The translations under genes were made by a program, and so were the position numbers. Of a stretch of DNA of 64,000 nucleotides, positions 24,336-32,835 are shown piece by piece; the first letter of the stretch is position 1; each line of letters opens with the position of its first letter. Source of the stretch: Actinosynnema sp. ALI-1.44 (GTDB taxonomy: Bacteria; Actinomycetota; Actinomycetes; Mycobacteriales; Pseudonocardiaceae); assembly GCF_001984155.1 (NCBI RefSeq), contig NZ_MTQO01000037.1, positions 1 through 64,000 on the forward strand, written 5' to 3'. The notes below the pieces were generated by a model. The model was not told the DNA's origin and searched no databases. It saw nothing but the letters and a program-made list of their open reading frames with translations.

Positions 24336-26840
24336 CTAGCCCGCGTGTTCGGCCGCCCACTGGGCGAGCAGGATCCGTGACGCCACGCCGAGTTTGGCGT
24401 AACTGCTGGTCAGGTGAGTTTCGACGGTGCGCTCGCTGATCTGCAGCTGTGCCGCGATGTCCGCGTTGGACAGCCCGTGGCCGACCAGCCGGACGATGTC
24501 GTTCTCCCGCCTGGTCAACGGGCCCTGCCGAGGCGGGTTGGGGACGTGCACGCCCACCCCTCGAGCGATCCGCCGCACCCGATCGGCCAGCGGCCGGGCG
24601 CCCGCCTGCTCGAACCGGGCCAGGCAGGCCAGGATCTCGGCGGGAGCGGGGTGACCGGCGATCCTGGCCTCGGCGGCCACCAGCCGCGCGCCCATCTCGT
24701 CCAGCCGGTCGGCGTCGTTCCGGGCCACCGCGTCCAGCAACGGACAGTGACCGGCCGACGGCGACACGACCCCCGCGCGCCACGCGAACAGCATTCGGAC
24801 GATCATGGCCAACGGCTCGTGGTACAGCGCCCAGTACGTCAGCTCGGGCACGCCGCCGCGCTGTCCGGAATGGACTGCCAACGCGGTCCGCACGCTCTCG
24901 GCCAACGCGGCCACCCCGGGTTCGGGGCGGAGCGGGATGGCGTCCGCCTCCGCACAACGTTCCCTGGCCCGCACCAGGTTGCCGCGTTCGGCCAGCAGCA
25001 ACGCGTGGACGTACAGCGCGCGCCCCAGCGAACGCGGATTCCCGGCGGTCCGAGCCCGATCGACACCCTCGCCCGCGACCGACTCGGCCATGCGCAGGTC
25101 ACCGGTGAGATACGTGACCAGGGTGAGGTCGAGCCGGGCGAGCGACCCGGCTGCGGAGACTCCGGCCACGACCTGCTCGGCCACCGCCCGGCGGGCGTAC
25201 GCCAGCGCGGTGCCCAGATCGCCGGTCGCCGCGCGCAGGCTGACCGCCTGGTGCGTCGCGAAGTTGCGCAGCAGCGGCCAGTCCTGTTCCCACTGACCGC
25301 TGTGCGCGGCCGCCTTGGTTGCCTGCTCGGCCGCACCGGCCAGATCGCCGTCCAGCAACGCGATCAGGTGCTGTCGCAACGCCTCCGACGCCACCGCGGC
25401 CGGACGAGGATCCGGTGGCACGTCGAAGTGCTCGACGATCAGCCGCAGCTGCTCGGTGGTGCCGTGCCGCAACGTGTACAGCAGCCGCAACGCGATCGTC
25501 TGGGTGGCGGTGTCCCGGATGGGGCCGCTGCCTTCCGCCGCGTGCGCCTCGGCGACGGCGACGTCACCCACCTCCGACGCCATCACCGCCAGCCGGAACC
25601 GCAACGCGCTGAGCGTCTCGTTGTCGCCGCGCTGCCGCGCGAGTTCGGCCACCCGCGTCCACGTGGCCTTCGTGTCGTCGACCCGCCCCGCCCGCAGGTA
25701 CGCCTGACCCAGGTGGTCGCGCAGCACCAGGTCGTGCTCGGCGAGGTCGAGCGCGGCGCTGAGGTAGCGGATGGACTCGTCGGCCGCCCCGACCCGCATC
25801 GCCCGTCGGCCCGCCTCGGCCAGCACCGGCGCCGCACGGTCCTTCTCGACCAGGTCACCGGCCAGCAAGTAGTGCGGTGCCAAGGCGACCGGGTCGTCCA
25901 GCATCCCGATCACGGCCGCGTGCAGCGTCCGCCGCTCACCCAGGGTGAGACTGTCGTAGGCGACTTCCGCGTACAGCGGGTGCGCGACCCGGACAAGACC
26001 GGCCGACTCCACGACCAGACCTTGCTCGACCAGCCGGGCCACCCCCGCGTCGTCGCCGAGCGCCGGGCCGGGTGCCTCGGCGGCGACCGCGATCAGCTCC
26101 ACCAGCCGCCGATCGGCCGCGCTGAGACCGTCCAACCTGGCCAGCACCACGTCCTTGACCACCGCGGGCAGCGCAGTGAGATCACTCCGCAGCAGCGCGG
26201 TGACGAACAGCGGAATGCCCTGGGCCCGTTGCCGAACGTCGTCGAGCCTGGCCCGGTCCGGAACCGCCCCGAGCACATCGGCCGCCAGCTCGGTCACCTC
26301 GTTGTCGGACAACCCGCCGAGCCGGACGACCGCGTCCGCGCCGGTCGGTGCCTCGCCGGTCCGTGCCGTGACCAGGACGGGTGAGCCCCGGCTGACGTGC
26401 CGCAGCAGGTCGATCGTGCCGCCGTCGGCCCAGTGCACGTCGTCGACGACCACCAAGGCCGGAGCGACCTGCCGGAGCAGTTCGGTCACGCCGCCGAACA
26501 TCCGCTCCCGCTCCAGATCGGTGTCCGCCAGCGGCGGCGACGCGGGCAACCGCGGATCGTCGAGCAGGCGCCCGAGACCCGTCAACGCCGCGAAGTCCGT
26601 CGCCGACCGCAGCGCGGGCCGCAACGCCTCCACAACAGGCGCGTACGCGAGACCGGCGTGCAACGGGTGCGCGCGACCGACCAAAGTGGTCACGCCCTGT
26701 TTCGCTGCCTCGGCAAGGACTTCCTCGGCCAGCCGGGTCTTGCCGATCCCGGCCGGGCCTGCCAGCACGGTCAGGCCGCGTCCGGCGCGGACCGCCGCGA
26801 GCAACGCGGCCAGTTCGCCCCTGCGCCCGATCAGCCGCAT
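24336..26840 (-). CDS. LuxR-family ATPase regulator (LAL type)
   Basis: An 834-residue regulator. An AAA/STAND ATPase lies at the N-terminus: Walker A GPAGIGKTRLAEE and Walker B ALVVVDDVHWAD. A long helical, TPR-like region follows. The LuxR helix-turn-helix is at the C-terminus (LTRRENDIVRLVGHGLSNADIAAQLQISERTVETHLTSSYAKLG). LAL regulators often switch on catabolic or antibiotic genes when a ligand binds the sensor part. Its start overlaps the 3' end of the GH2 glycosidase gene by 10 nt, so the two are co-transcribed, suggesting a carbohydrate signal. Confidence 0.93.
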   Translation of the reverse strand: MRLIGRRGELAALLAAVRAGRGLTVLAGPAGIGKTRLAEEVLAEAAKQGVTTLVGRAHPLHAGLAYAPVVEALRPALRSATDFAALTGLGRLLDDPRLPASPPLADTDLERERMFGGVTELLRQVAPALVVVDDVHWADGGTIDLLRHVSRGSPVLVTARTGEAPTGADAVVRLGGLSDNEVTELAADVLGAVPDRARLDDVRQRAQGIPLFVTALLRSDLTALPAVVKDVVLARLDGLSAADRRLVELIAVAAEAPGPALGDDAGVARLVEQGLVVESAGLVRVAHPLYAEVAYDSLTLGERRTLHAAVIGMLDDPVALAPHYLLAGDLVEKDRAAPVLAEAGRRAMRVGAADESIRYLSAALDLAEHDLVLRDHLGQAYLRAGRVDDTKATWTRVAELARQRGDNETLSALRFRLAVMASEVGDVAVAEAHAAEGSGPIRDTATQTIALRLLYTLRHGTTEQLRLIVEHFDVPPDPRPAAVASEALRQHLIALLDGDLAGAAEQATKAAAHSGQWEQDWPLLRNFATHQAVSLRAATGDLGTALAYARRAVAEQVVAGVSAAGSLARLDLTLVTYLTGDLRMAESVAGEGVDRARTAGNPRSLGRALYVHALLLAERGNLVRARERCAEADAIPLRPEPGVAALAESVRTALAVHSGQRGGVPELTYWALYHEPLAMIVRMLFAWRAGVVSPSAGHCPLLDAVARNDADRLDEMGARLVAAEARIAGHPAPAEILACLARFEQAGARPLADRVRRIARGVGVHVPNPPRQGPLTRRENDIVRLVGHGLSNADIAAQLQISERTVETHLTSSYAKLGVASRILLAQWAAEHAG

Positions 26841-28546
26841 TCGCGGATGATCTGTTCGTTGATCGCGCGTACCTCCTGGAAGTCCATTTTGGCCACACGC
26901 CGGTCGTAGGTCAGGAAGCCGTTGACTTCGTGCTCGACGTCGGTGATCTGGGTGTAGACCGCGCCGCTGAGCCCGTTCGCCAGCGCCACGCCGAGCACGT
27001 CACGCTGGTTCTCGACGTACCGCCTGGTCAGGGCCGGGATGTCGGGCGCCATCTCGTACGCGCCGCCGTCCTCGAACCACATGTGGCCGTCGACCTCCAT
27101 GCCGATGCCGCCGTGCTCGCCGTCGATGGCGATCCGCGTCCCGTCCGGCTTCGGTGTGGCAGGGCCGACGTAGTCGTGCAGGTCCACGACGTCGCCGCGG
27201 CCGGAGTCGCCGAACGAGTCCGGCAGGTTGTAGCCGCTCTGCGCGTCGACCAGCCGCGTCGGGTCGAGTGCTTTGACCTCGTCGGCGATCCGGCCGGTGT
27301 CGTCGAGCGACCACTCGCCCCAGCCCTCGTTGAACGGGATCCAGCCGACGATCGACGTCCAGCTCTTCTTCTGCGTCACGATCTCGCGCAGTTCGGCCTC
27401 GAACTGGCGTTGGGCGCCGGCGGGCGGGCGGCCCAGTTTCGTCGACGGCATGTCCTGCCAGACCAGCAGGCCCAGCCGGTCGGCGTGGTGGTACCAGCGG
27501 TCCGGTTCGGTCTTGATGTGCTTGCGGACAGTGTTGAACCCCAGCACCTTGTGCTGTTCGAGGTCGAACCGCAGCGCCTCGTCGGTCGGCGCGGTGTAGA
27601 TCCCGTCCGGCCAGTACCCCTGGTCCAGTGTGGACAGCAGGAACAGGAACTCGCCGTTGAGGGTGAAGCGGAGCCTGCCGTCCGCGTCGGGTTCGACGCC
27701 GAACGACCGCATCCCGAAGTACGAGGTGACCCGGTCGCCCGTGGCCAGCACGACTTCCAGGTCGTAGAGGAACGGCGACGCCGGTGACCACAGCTTCGCG
27801 CCCGGCACCGGCAGGTCGGCCGTGCCGACGCCCTTGGTCCGGCTGACGACGTCCCCGCCGTCCCGCACGATCGCCTCGAACGCCGTGTCCGGTGTGGACG
27901 CGTGCACCGTGAGTGCCAGCGTGCCGTCCGTCGGCGACGGCACCATGTCCAGTGCCGTGGTGTACGTGTCCGGCACGGACTCCAGCCACACCGTCTGCCA
28001 GATCCCGGACGCGCCCGTGTAGAAGATGCCGCGGTCGGGCACGAGCCGCTGCTTGCCGACCGGCTGCCAGGTCGCGTCCGCGCGGTCCTCGACGCCGACG
28101 ACCAGCTCCTGCGGACCGTCGGCCAGCAGTGCTTCGGTGATGTCGAAGGAGAACGAGCCGTATCCGCCCTTGTGCGTCCCGGCTTCGTGGCCGTTGACGT
28201 ACACGGTCGCGCGGTAGTCCACCGCCCCGAAATGCAGCAGGACTCGTTCGCGCCAGCCGACCGGCACCTCGAAGGTGCGGCGGTACCACATGAAGTCCTC
28301 ATGCCGGGCGATTCCGGACAACGCCGACTCGATCGGGTACGGCACGAGCACCCGTTCCGGCAGGTTCTCGCCGAACGGGGCCGGTGCGTCCTCGGTGGCG
28401 GCTGAGAACTCCCACACGCCGTTGAGGTTCAGCCAGTCCGGCCGGACCAGTTGCGGTCTCGGGTGTTCCGGCAGCGGGTCGGTGGGGGAGACCGAGGTGG
28501 TCCAGGGCGTGGTCAGTGGGCCGTCGGCCAGTGTCCAATCCATCAC
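26831..28546 (-). CDS. Glycoside hydrolase family 2 enzyme
   Basis: A 571-residue cytoplasmic enzyme with no signal peptide. The GH2 sugar-binding jelly-roll is seen at about 30-190 (WLNLNGVWEFS, WYRRTFEVP, VYVNGHEAGTHKGGYGSFSFDIT), an immunoglobulin-like domain at about 190-290, then the TIM barrel (FNTVRKHIKTEPDRWYHHADRLGLLVWQDMPS). The acid/base is Glu in IPFNEGWGEW, and the nucleophile is probably the Glu of DGEHGG. The family includes beta-galactosidases, glucuronidases and mannosidases; this one is short, and the substrate is not evident. It is the first gene of an operon with the LAL regulator. Confidence 0.92.
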   Translation of the reverse strand: MMDWTLADGPLTTPWTTSVSPTDPLPEHPRPQLVRPDWLNLNGVWEFSAATEDAPAPFGENLPERVLVPYPIESALSGIARHEDFMWYRRTFEVPVGWRERVLLHFGAVDYRATVYVNGHEAGTHKGGYGSFSFDITEALLADGPQELVVGVEDRADATWQPVGKQRLVPDRGIFYTGASGIWQTVWLESVPDTYTTALDMVPSPTDGTLALTVHASTPDTAFEAIVRDGGDVVSRTKGVGTADLPVPGAKLWSPASPFLYDLEVVLATGDRVTSYFGMRSFGVEPDADGRLRFTLNGEFLFLLSTLDQGYWPDGIYTAPTDEALRFDLEQHKVLGFNTVRKHIKTEPDRWYHHADRLGLLVWQDMPSTKLGRPPAGAQRQFEAELREIVTQKKSWTSIVGWIPFNEGWGEWSLDDTGRIADEVKALDPTRLVDAQSGYNLPDSFGDSGRGDVVDLHDYVGPATPKPDGTRIAIDGEHGGIGMEVDGHMWFEDGGAYEMAPDIPALTRRYVENQRDVLGVALANGLSGAVYTQITDVEHEVNGFLTYDRRVAKMDFQEVRAINEQIIRECG

Positions 28547-28553
28547 CCCGGAC

Positions 28554-28588
28554 GTTACCCGCTGACGCGAAGATCGTCAGCGGGTAAC
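28554..28588. terminator. Perfect 14-bp stem terminator between LCP and GH2 genes
   Basis: GTTACCCGCTGACG (28554-28567) and CGTCAGCGGGTAAC (28575-28588) pair perfectly around a 7-nt loop. Lying 10 bp after the LCP stop and just before the GH2 start on the same strand, it should end the sigma factor-LCP transcript. Confidence 0.8.
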
Positions 28589-28598
28589 GGCCACGGCG

Positions 28599-29624
28599 TC
28601 AGTTCACGCAGGGGGTCCTGGTGTCGGTGCCGTTCGGTGCGCCGCCGCCGGCGGGCGCGGGGCCGTTGCCGAAGAACTCCGTGGTGAACTTGCGGACCTT
28701 GACCGGATCCACTGCCAACGCCTGGCCCGCGCTCGGCGTGTCGACGCTCCCGTCGGTCGGGATCGTCGCCGCGGTGAGGCCGGACTGGCTGGTCAGCCTG
28801 CGGGCGAGACCGAGGACGTCCAGCGCCGCGTCGGTGTGGACAGTCCGCTTGACGGTGTCCACGAGCGCGGTCAGCTTGGCCGGTTCCAGCGTGGCCAGCC
28901 TGGCCGCCAGTCCCCGCAGGAACGCCTGGTGCCGGGCGATCCGGTCGAGGTCACCGTTGGGCAGGCCGCGCCGCTGCCGGAGGAAGGCCAGTGCCTGCTC
29001 GCCGGAAACGGTCTGCTTGCCCGCGGGGAGGTTCGCCCCGGAGAGCTGGTCGTTGACCGCCTTCTTCAGGCAGACCTCCACACCGCCGACGGCGGTGCTC
29101 AACTCGGGGAAGTCGGTCATGGCGACCGTGACGTAGTGCTGGGCGCGGACCCCTGTGAGCTTCTCCACCTCGGCCGCTGTGGCCTGTGCGCCTTTGTCAC
29201 CGCCCCCGGCCTTGAGATAAGCCATGTTCAGCTTCGACTCGGGGTCGATCCGGGAGTCCCGTGGCACGGACAGCGCACGGAATGACCCGTCCGCGCCCGC
29301 TCGCAGCAACATGATCGAATCCGGGCGCTGGCCTTCGTCGACGAGCTTGTCCAGCCCGAGCACCAAAATGGTCTGCTCGCCCTGGGCGCCGGTGGCCGCG
29401 TTGGCTGCCGCGGGTCCGGCTTCGTCACCCCGAGAGGCCGTCAACGGGATCATCACGCCCGCGATGCCCGCGGTCACGGCCACACCGGCGATCGCGACGG
29501 CGAGCCCTCGGCTGCGGCGTGGTTTGCGCCCGCCGTGCAACGCGGCCAGCACGGTGCCGGGATCGACAGCCTGGCCGGCCTCCTCGCCGATCGCCTCGCG
29601 GATCAGCATTTCGTCGTTGGTCAT
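28599..29624 (-). CDS. LCP (LytR-CpsA-Psr) protein in anti-sigma position
   Basis: A 341-residue protein. A short cytoplasmic N-terminus (MTNDEMLIREAIGEEAGQAVDPG, then basic GGRKPRRSR) precedes one membrane span (LAVAIAGVAVTAGIAGVMI). The extracellular LCP domain has TILVLGLDK, RPDSIMLL, SVPRDSRI and FLRQRRGLPNGDLDRIARHQAFL, the Arg/Asp residues that bind polyprenyl pyrophosphate. LCP enzymes attach glycopolymers to peptidoglycan. Its ATG overlaps the stop of the sigma-factor gene (ATGA), the place usually held by an anti-sigma factor. The acidic N-terminal tail could play that part; this is inference. Confidence 0.9.
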   Translation of the reverse strand: MTNDEMLIREAIGEEAGQAVDPGTVLAALHGGRKPRRSRGLAVAIAGVAVTAGIAGVMIPLTASRGDEAGPAAANAATGAQGEQTILVLGLDKLVDEGQRPDSIMLLRAGADGSFRALSVPRDSRIDPESKLNMAYLKAGGGDKGAQATAAEVEKLTGVRAQHYVTVAMTDFPELSTAVGGVEVCLKKAVNDQLSGANLPAGKQTVSGEQALAFLRQRRGLPNGDLDRIARHQAFLRGLAARLATLEPAKLTALVDTVKRTVHTDAALDVLGLARRLTSQSGLTAATIPTDGSVDTPSAGQALAVDPVKVRKFTTEFFGNGPAPAGGGAPNGTDTRTPCVN

Positions 29625-30121
29625 CACAGCACCTCCATGACTCTGTTGTCGGCGCGTAACGTCTTGAGCGCGCGGGAGATATGGCTTCGCACGGTGCCTG
29701 CCGTGCACTTCAGGACCTCGGCGATCTCCGCGTCGCTGCGGTCCTCGTAGTACCGCAGCACGAGCGCGGCCCGTTGCTTGCGGGGGAGCTGGGCGATTCT
29801 GGCCCGCATCGCGTCTCGTTCGGCGTGGTGCACCGCCGGGTCGCCGACAGGGGGCGTGAGCGCGGCGATGGTCGTCGCCGGGGACGCGACGTCCCTCGAT
29901 GCCCGGCGGCGCCACCAGGACAGGTACTCGTTCGTCACCATCCGCTGGACGTAGAGGTATGGCGCGTCCATCGCCCCGATCCGGCCCCACCGCCGCTGCG
30001 CGCGCAGCAGCGCCTCCTGCACGATGTCCTGAGCCAGGTACCGGTCACAGGTCATCGCGGTGGCGTAGCGCAACAGCCGATCGAGACGATCAGTGACGAA
30101 CTGGTCGAAGCCGTCCGGCAC
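29624..30121 (-). CDS. SigE-family ECF RNA polymerase sigma factor
   Basis: A 165-residue ECF sigma factor. The GTG at 30121 is preceded by GAAGGGAG. Region 2 shows LRYATAMTCDRYLAQDIVQEALLRAQRRWGRI and YVQRMVTNEYLSWWRRR; region 4 shows LPRKQRAALVLRYYEDRSDAEIAEVLKCTAGTVRSHISRALKTLR. The arrangement matches the actinobacterial SigE-type group (TIGR02983-like). It is translationally coupled to the LCP membrane protein, which probably restrains it or is its target. The signal may be a cell-envelope one. Confidence 0.92.
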   Translation of the reverse strand: MPDGFDQFVTDRLDRLLRYATAMTCDRYLAQDIVQEALLRAQRRWGRIGAMDAPYLYVQRMVTNEYLSWWRRRASRDVASPATTIAALTPPVGDPAVHHAERDAMRARIAQLPRKQRAALVLRYYEDRSDAEIAEVLKCTAGTVRSHISRALKTLRADNRVMEVL

Positions 30122-30224
30122 CGTCGCTCCCTTCTGCTCGAGTGTGGAATGCGCTGGGGAAACCCCGTTTCACAGGCTAGATGTTGAACGCTGTGACCCG
30201 GATCACCTGTGAGAGAGTCGGGTG

Positions 30225-30851
30225 ATGCTGATCTGGATCAACGGACCCTTCGGCGGTGGCAAGACGCAGACGGCCTTCGAGCTGCACCGGCGGCTGGCCG
30301 GGAGCGTGGTGTGTGACCCGGAGATGGTCGGCTTCGGCCTGCACCGGATGACGCCGCGCCCGTTGCGCGCCGACTTCCAGAACATGCCCGCGTGGCGGCA
30401 GGGCGTGCTCGAGGTGCTCGACCTGGTGCTGCGCAAACATGACGGGCCGGTGATCGCGCCCATGACGCTGGTCGACCCCGGCTACTTCGACGAGATCATC
30501 GGACGGCTGCGGGACAGCGACCATGACGTGCGCCACTTCGCGCTGCTGGCGACACGTGAGACGGTCCTCGACCGGCTCAACGGCCGTGGCCTCGGCCGGT
30601 TCACCAGCCGGGCAGCGGCCATGCGGCGGGAGTCCTTCGCGGTGAGCAAGGTCGACAGCTGCCTCGAGCGGCTGAGCAAGCCGAAGTTCGGCGAGCAGGT
30701 CTGGACTGAGGGGTTGTCGATCCCGCAGGTCGCCGAGCACGTCGCGACGGCGGCGGGGGTGCGTCTCGCGCCGAACACCGACGGCCCGTGGCAGCAGAAG
30801 GCCAAGCAGGTCATCACCCAGGTCCGGCACATCAAGGGGACCTTCTCCTGA
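30225..30851 (+). CDS. TmrB-like P-loop protein
   Basis: A 208-residue ATP-binding protein. Walker A is GPFGGGKTQTAFEL directly at the N-terminus, followed by DPEMVGFGL and LLATRETVLDRLNGRG. This pattern matches the tunicamycin-resistance protein TmrB family, whose members resemble small kinases. Resistance to tunicamycin-like compounds is possible but not shown. A GTG 3 nt upstream is an alternative start. The gene diverges from the sigma factor with a 103-bp gap. Confidence 0.8.
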   Translation: MLIWINGPFGGGKTQTAFELHRRLAGSVVCDPEMVGFGLHRMTPRPLRADFQNMPAWRQGVLEVLDLVLRKHDGPVIAPMTLVDPGYFDEIIGRLRDSDHDVRHFALLATRETVLDRLNGRGLGRFTSRAAAMRRESFAVSKVDSCLERLSKPKFGEQVWTEGLSIPQVAEHVATAAGVRLAPNTDGPWQQKAKQVITQVRHIKGTFS

Positions 30852-30948
30852 GCCCTGCCCGATCGGGCGGAAGTGTGCCGAATGGAGTATCCACGGCACG
30901 CCTGGCACCTCTTTGGGATATCGCCGTCGAAAAACGTGTGAGGGAGAC

Positions 30949-31857
30949 ATGGACACGATCTCGCTACCGGGCAGAACCACGCCAGCCGGGCTCGGCTGGC
31001 TACCGGACCGGCCCGACGTGCGCGACCTGACGCACGAGTCCTCGCAGGTCCGCGCGTTACTCGCGGAATCGGGCTCGCCGTCGCTGCGGGCGCTGGCCGG
31101 GGACAGCCCGGCCGAACCACCGGCCACCGTGGACCTGCGTGAGTGGTTCTCGCCGGTCGAGGACCAGAAGGAGATCGGCTCGTGCACCGCGAACGCGGCG
31201 TGCGGGATCGTCGAGTACTTCCAGCGCCGCTCCTTCGGCAAGCACGTGGAGATGTCGCGGTTGTTCCTCTACAAGGTCACTCGCCAGTACTTGGGGCTGA
31301 CCGGCGACACCGGCGCGTACCTGCGCAGCACGATGGGTGCGTTGGCGCTGTTCGGCGTGCCGCCGGAGCGGCACTGGCCGTACGACGTCGCCCAGTTCGA
31401 GGCCGACCCGCCCGCGTTCGTGTTCGCCTACGCGCAGAACTTCCAGGCGCTGACCTACTTCCGGCTCGACCCGGCCAACACGTCGGGCAAGGAGACACTG
31501 GCGACGGTCCGCAAGCACCTCGCCGCCGGTGTGCCGTCGATGTTCGGGTTCACGGTGTACGCCAGCATCCGCCGTCCGGCCAATCCCGGTGAGGTCCCGT
31601 TCCCCGCCGAGGGGGAGAGCGTCGCGGGCGGGCACGCGGTCGTCGCGGTCGGCTACGACGACAACAAGGTGGTCAAGAACCCCGTCGACAACAAGACGAC
31701 CACGGGTGCTTTCCTGATCCGCAACTCGTGGGGCGAGTCGTGGGGTGAGAGCGGCTACGGCTGGCTGCCCTACCAGTACGTGCTCAAGGGTCTTGCCGAG
31801 GACTGGTGGGCGATGACCGCGCAGGAGTGGATCGCCACGTCGTCGTTCGACGAGTAG
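30949..31857 (+). CDS. Papain-fold (C1-type) cysteine protease, cytoplasmic
   Basis: A 302-residue protein; the ATG at 30949 follows AGGGAG. Catalytic Cys79 lies in EDQKEIGSCTANAACGIVEY, His in SVAGGHAVVAVGYDD and Asn in FLIRNSWGESWGESGYGWLPY, a full papain triad. The Gln that forms the oxyanion hole is in EDQ. There is no signal peptide, and the propeptide is short or absent, unlike secreted papains. Similar bacterial proteins are often annotated as C1 family peptidase. The target is unknown. The downstream gap carries two copies of the GCAACCAAT-type hairpin. Confidence 0.9.
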   Translation: MDTISLPGRTTPAGLGWLPDRPDVRDLTHESSQVRALLAESGSPSLRALAGDSPAEPPATVDLREWFSPVEDQKEIGSCTANAACGIVEYFQRRSFGKHVEMSRLFLYKVTRQYLGLTGDTGAYLRSTMGALALFGVPPERHWPYDVAQFEADPPAFVFAYAQNFQALTYFRLDPANTSGKETLATVRKHLAAGVPSMFGFTVYASIRRPANPGEVPFPAEGESVAGGHAVVAVGYDDNKVVKNPVDNKTTTGAFLIRNSWGESWGESGYGWLPYQYVLKGLAEDWWAMTAQEWIATSSFDE

Positions 31858-31884
31858 CAGCGGCCGCCGCCGCGCGGCTCGGGT

Positions 31885-31937
31885 GCAACGAATGCCACAT
31901 TGGTTGCGGTTTTCGCACCGAAGGCCACATTGGTTGC
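31885..31937. repeat. Two GCAACCAAT-type palindromes, second locus
   Basis: 31885-31907 is a hairpin (GCAACGAAT, loop GCCAC, ATTGGTTGC with one arm mismatch). 31915-31937 is a weaker copy sharing CCACATTGGTTGC. They are the reverse complement of the four copies at 6836-6987. The second copy ends 2 bp from the SARP stop codon. Confidence 0.8.
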
Positions 31938-31939
31938 AC

Positions 31940-32698
31940 CTAGCCGTTGAGGATCATCTCGTGCACGTGCCGGAGTTGGCGGCCCGGCTCGATCCCGAGG
32001 TGGTCCACCAGGGCCCGCCGGGTGGTCTGGTAGACCTGCAGCGCCTCGGCCCGGCGGCCCACCGCGGCCAACGCGCGCATGAACTGCGCGGTGAGCCGCT
32101 CCCGCAGCGGGTACTGGCGCACCAGTGCGTCGAGCTCGCCGAGCAGTTCACCGGCCTTGCCGCAGGCCAGTTCGGCGTCGACGCACTCCTCGATGACGGT
32201 GATCCGTTCGGTTTCCAGCCGTACCGCCTCCAGTTCGAGGTGCGGTTGGTCCACCGCGCACACCTGGGGGCCACGCCACTGTTCGAGTGCGCGCCGCAAG
32301 TGCCGGGCCGCCGTCGGGTGGTCGCCCGCGCGGGCGGCCTCGCGGCCCGCGCCGACCTCGGCGTGGAACGTCAACAGGTCGAGGTCGGTGACGTCGAGCC
32401 TGATCCGGTAGCCGCCACCGGCCTGTTCGATCGGGATGCCGCGGTCCCGCAGCCGGGACACGTACGTGTGCAGGTTCGAGACGTACGACTTGGGCGGCGT
32501 GTCACCCCAGAGCACCTGCACGAGCCGCCTTGTCGGCACGCAATGGTTGGCGTGGAACAACAACTCAGTCAGTAGCGCAGGTAAGAGACTGCCCCGCAGC
32601 GAGACGTGTGAGCCGTCCCGCGCCGCCACGGTCAGCGGTCCCAGCACGCCGAACCTGAACTCTTCCCTGACCGCTGTCCTGGTCACGTGAGCCCCCAC
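31940..32698 (-). CDS. SARP/BTAD transcriptional activator, orphan
   Basis: A 252-residue regulator of the AfsR/SARP type. An OmpR-like winged helix occupies about 15-105 (FGVLGPLTVAARDG, LLFHANHCVPTRRLVQVLWGDTPPKS, LHTYVSRLRD). The bacterial transcriptional activation domain lies at about 110-250 (LDLLTFHAEVGAGREAARAGD, ALEQWRG, VYQTTRRALVDHLGIEPGRQLRHVHEMIL). SARPs activate antibiotic clusters by binding direct repeats. No biosynthetic cluster is adjacent in this window. It diverges from the methylase-like gene, and repeats AACACT lie between them. Confidence 0.92.
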   Translation of the reverse strand: MGAHVTRTAVREEFRFGVLGPLTVAARDGSHVSLRGSLLPALLTELLFHANHCVPTRRLVQVLWGDTPPKSYVSNLHTYVSRLRDRGIPIEQAGGGYRIRLDVTDLDLLTFHAEVGAGREAARAGDHPTAARHLRRALEQWRGPQVCAVDQPHLELEAVRLETERITVIEECVDAELACGKAGELLGELDALVRQYPLRERLTAQFMRALAAVGRRAEALQVYQTTRRALVDHLGIEPGRQLRHVHEMILNG

Positions 32699-32724
32699 TC
32701 TGTCGGTGTTTCGTGATTCGCCTC

Positions 32725-32772
32725 AGTGTTGCGGCGGAATCCGACCACAACCGTGTGAACACTGTCAACACT
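32725..32772. promoter_or_regulatory. Candidate operator between SARP and methylase genes
   Basis: AACACT-GTC-AACACT (32758-32772) is a direct repeat with 9-nt period, and AGTGTT (32725-32730) is its inverted counterpart 27 bp away. SARPs bind heptamer direct repeats, usually with 11- or 22-nt period, so the match is only partial. Confidence 0.35.
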
Positions 32773-32835
32773 ACAGAACGCGATGCGGTATGTTTCCACG
32801 GGTAGGACCGTGTGAACTGGGAAGGGGCGAGGCGA

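Noticed and set aside
31940-32698. Secondary-metabolite gene cluster around the SARP regulator
   Set aside because: No PKS, NRPS, terpene or RiPP enzyme lies within the window; the SARP appears to be an orphan or acts elsewhere.
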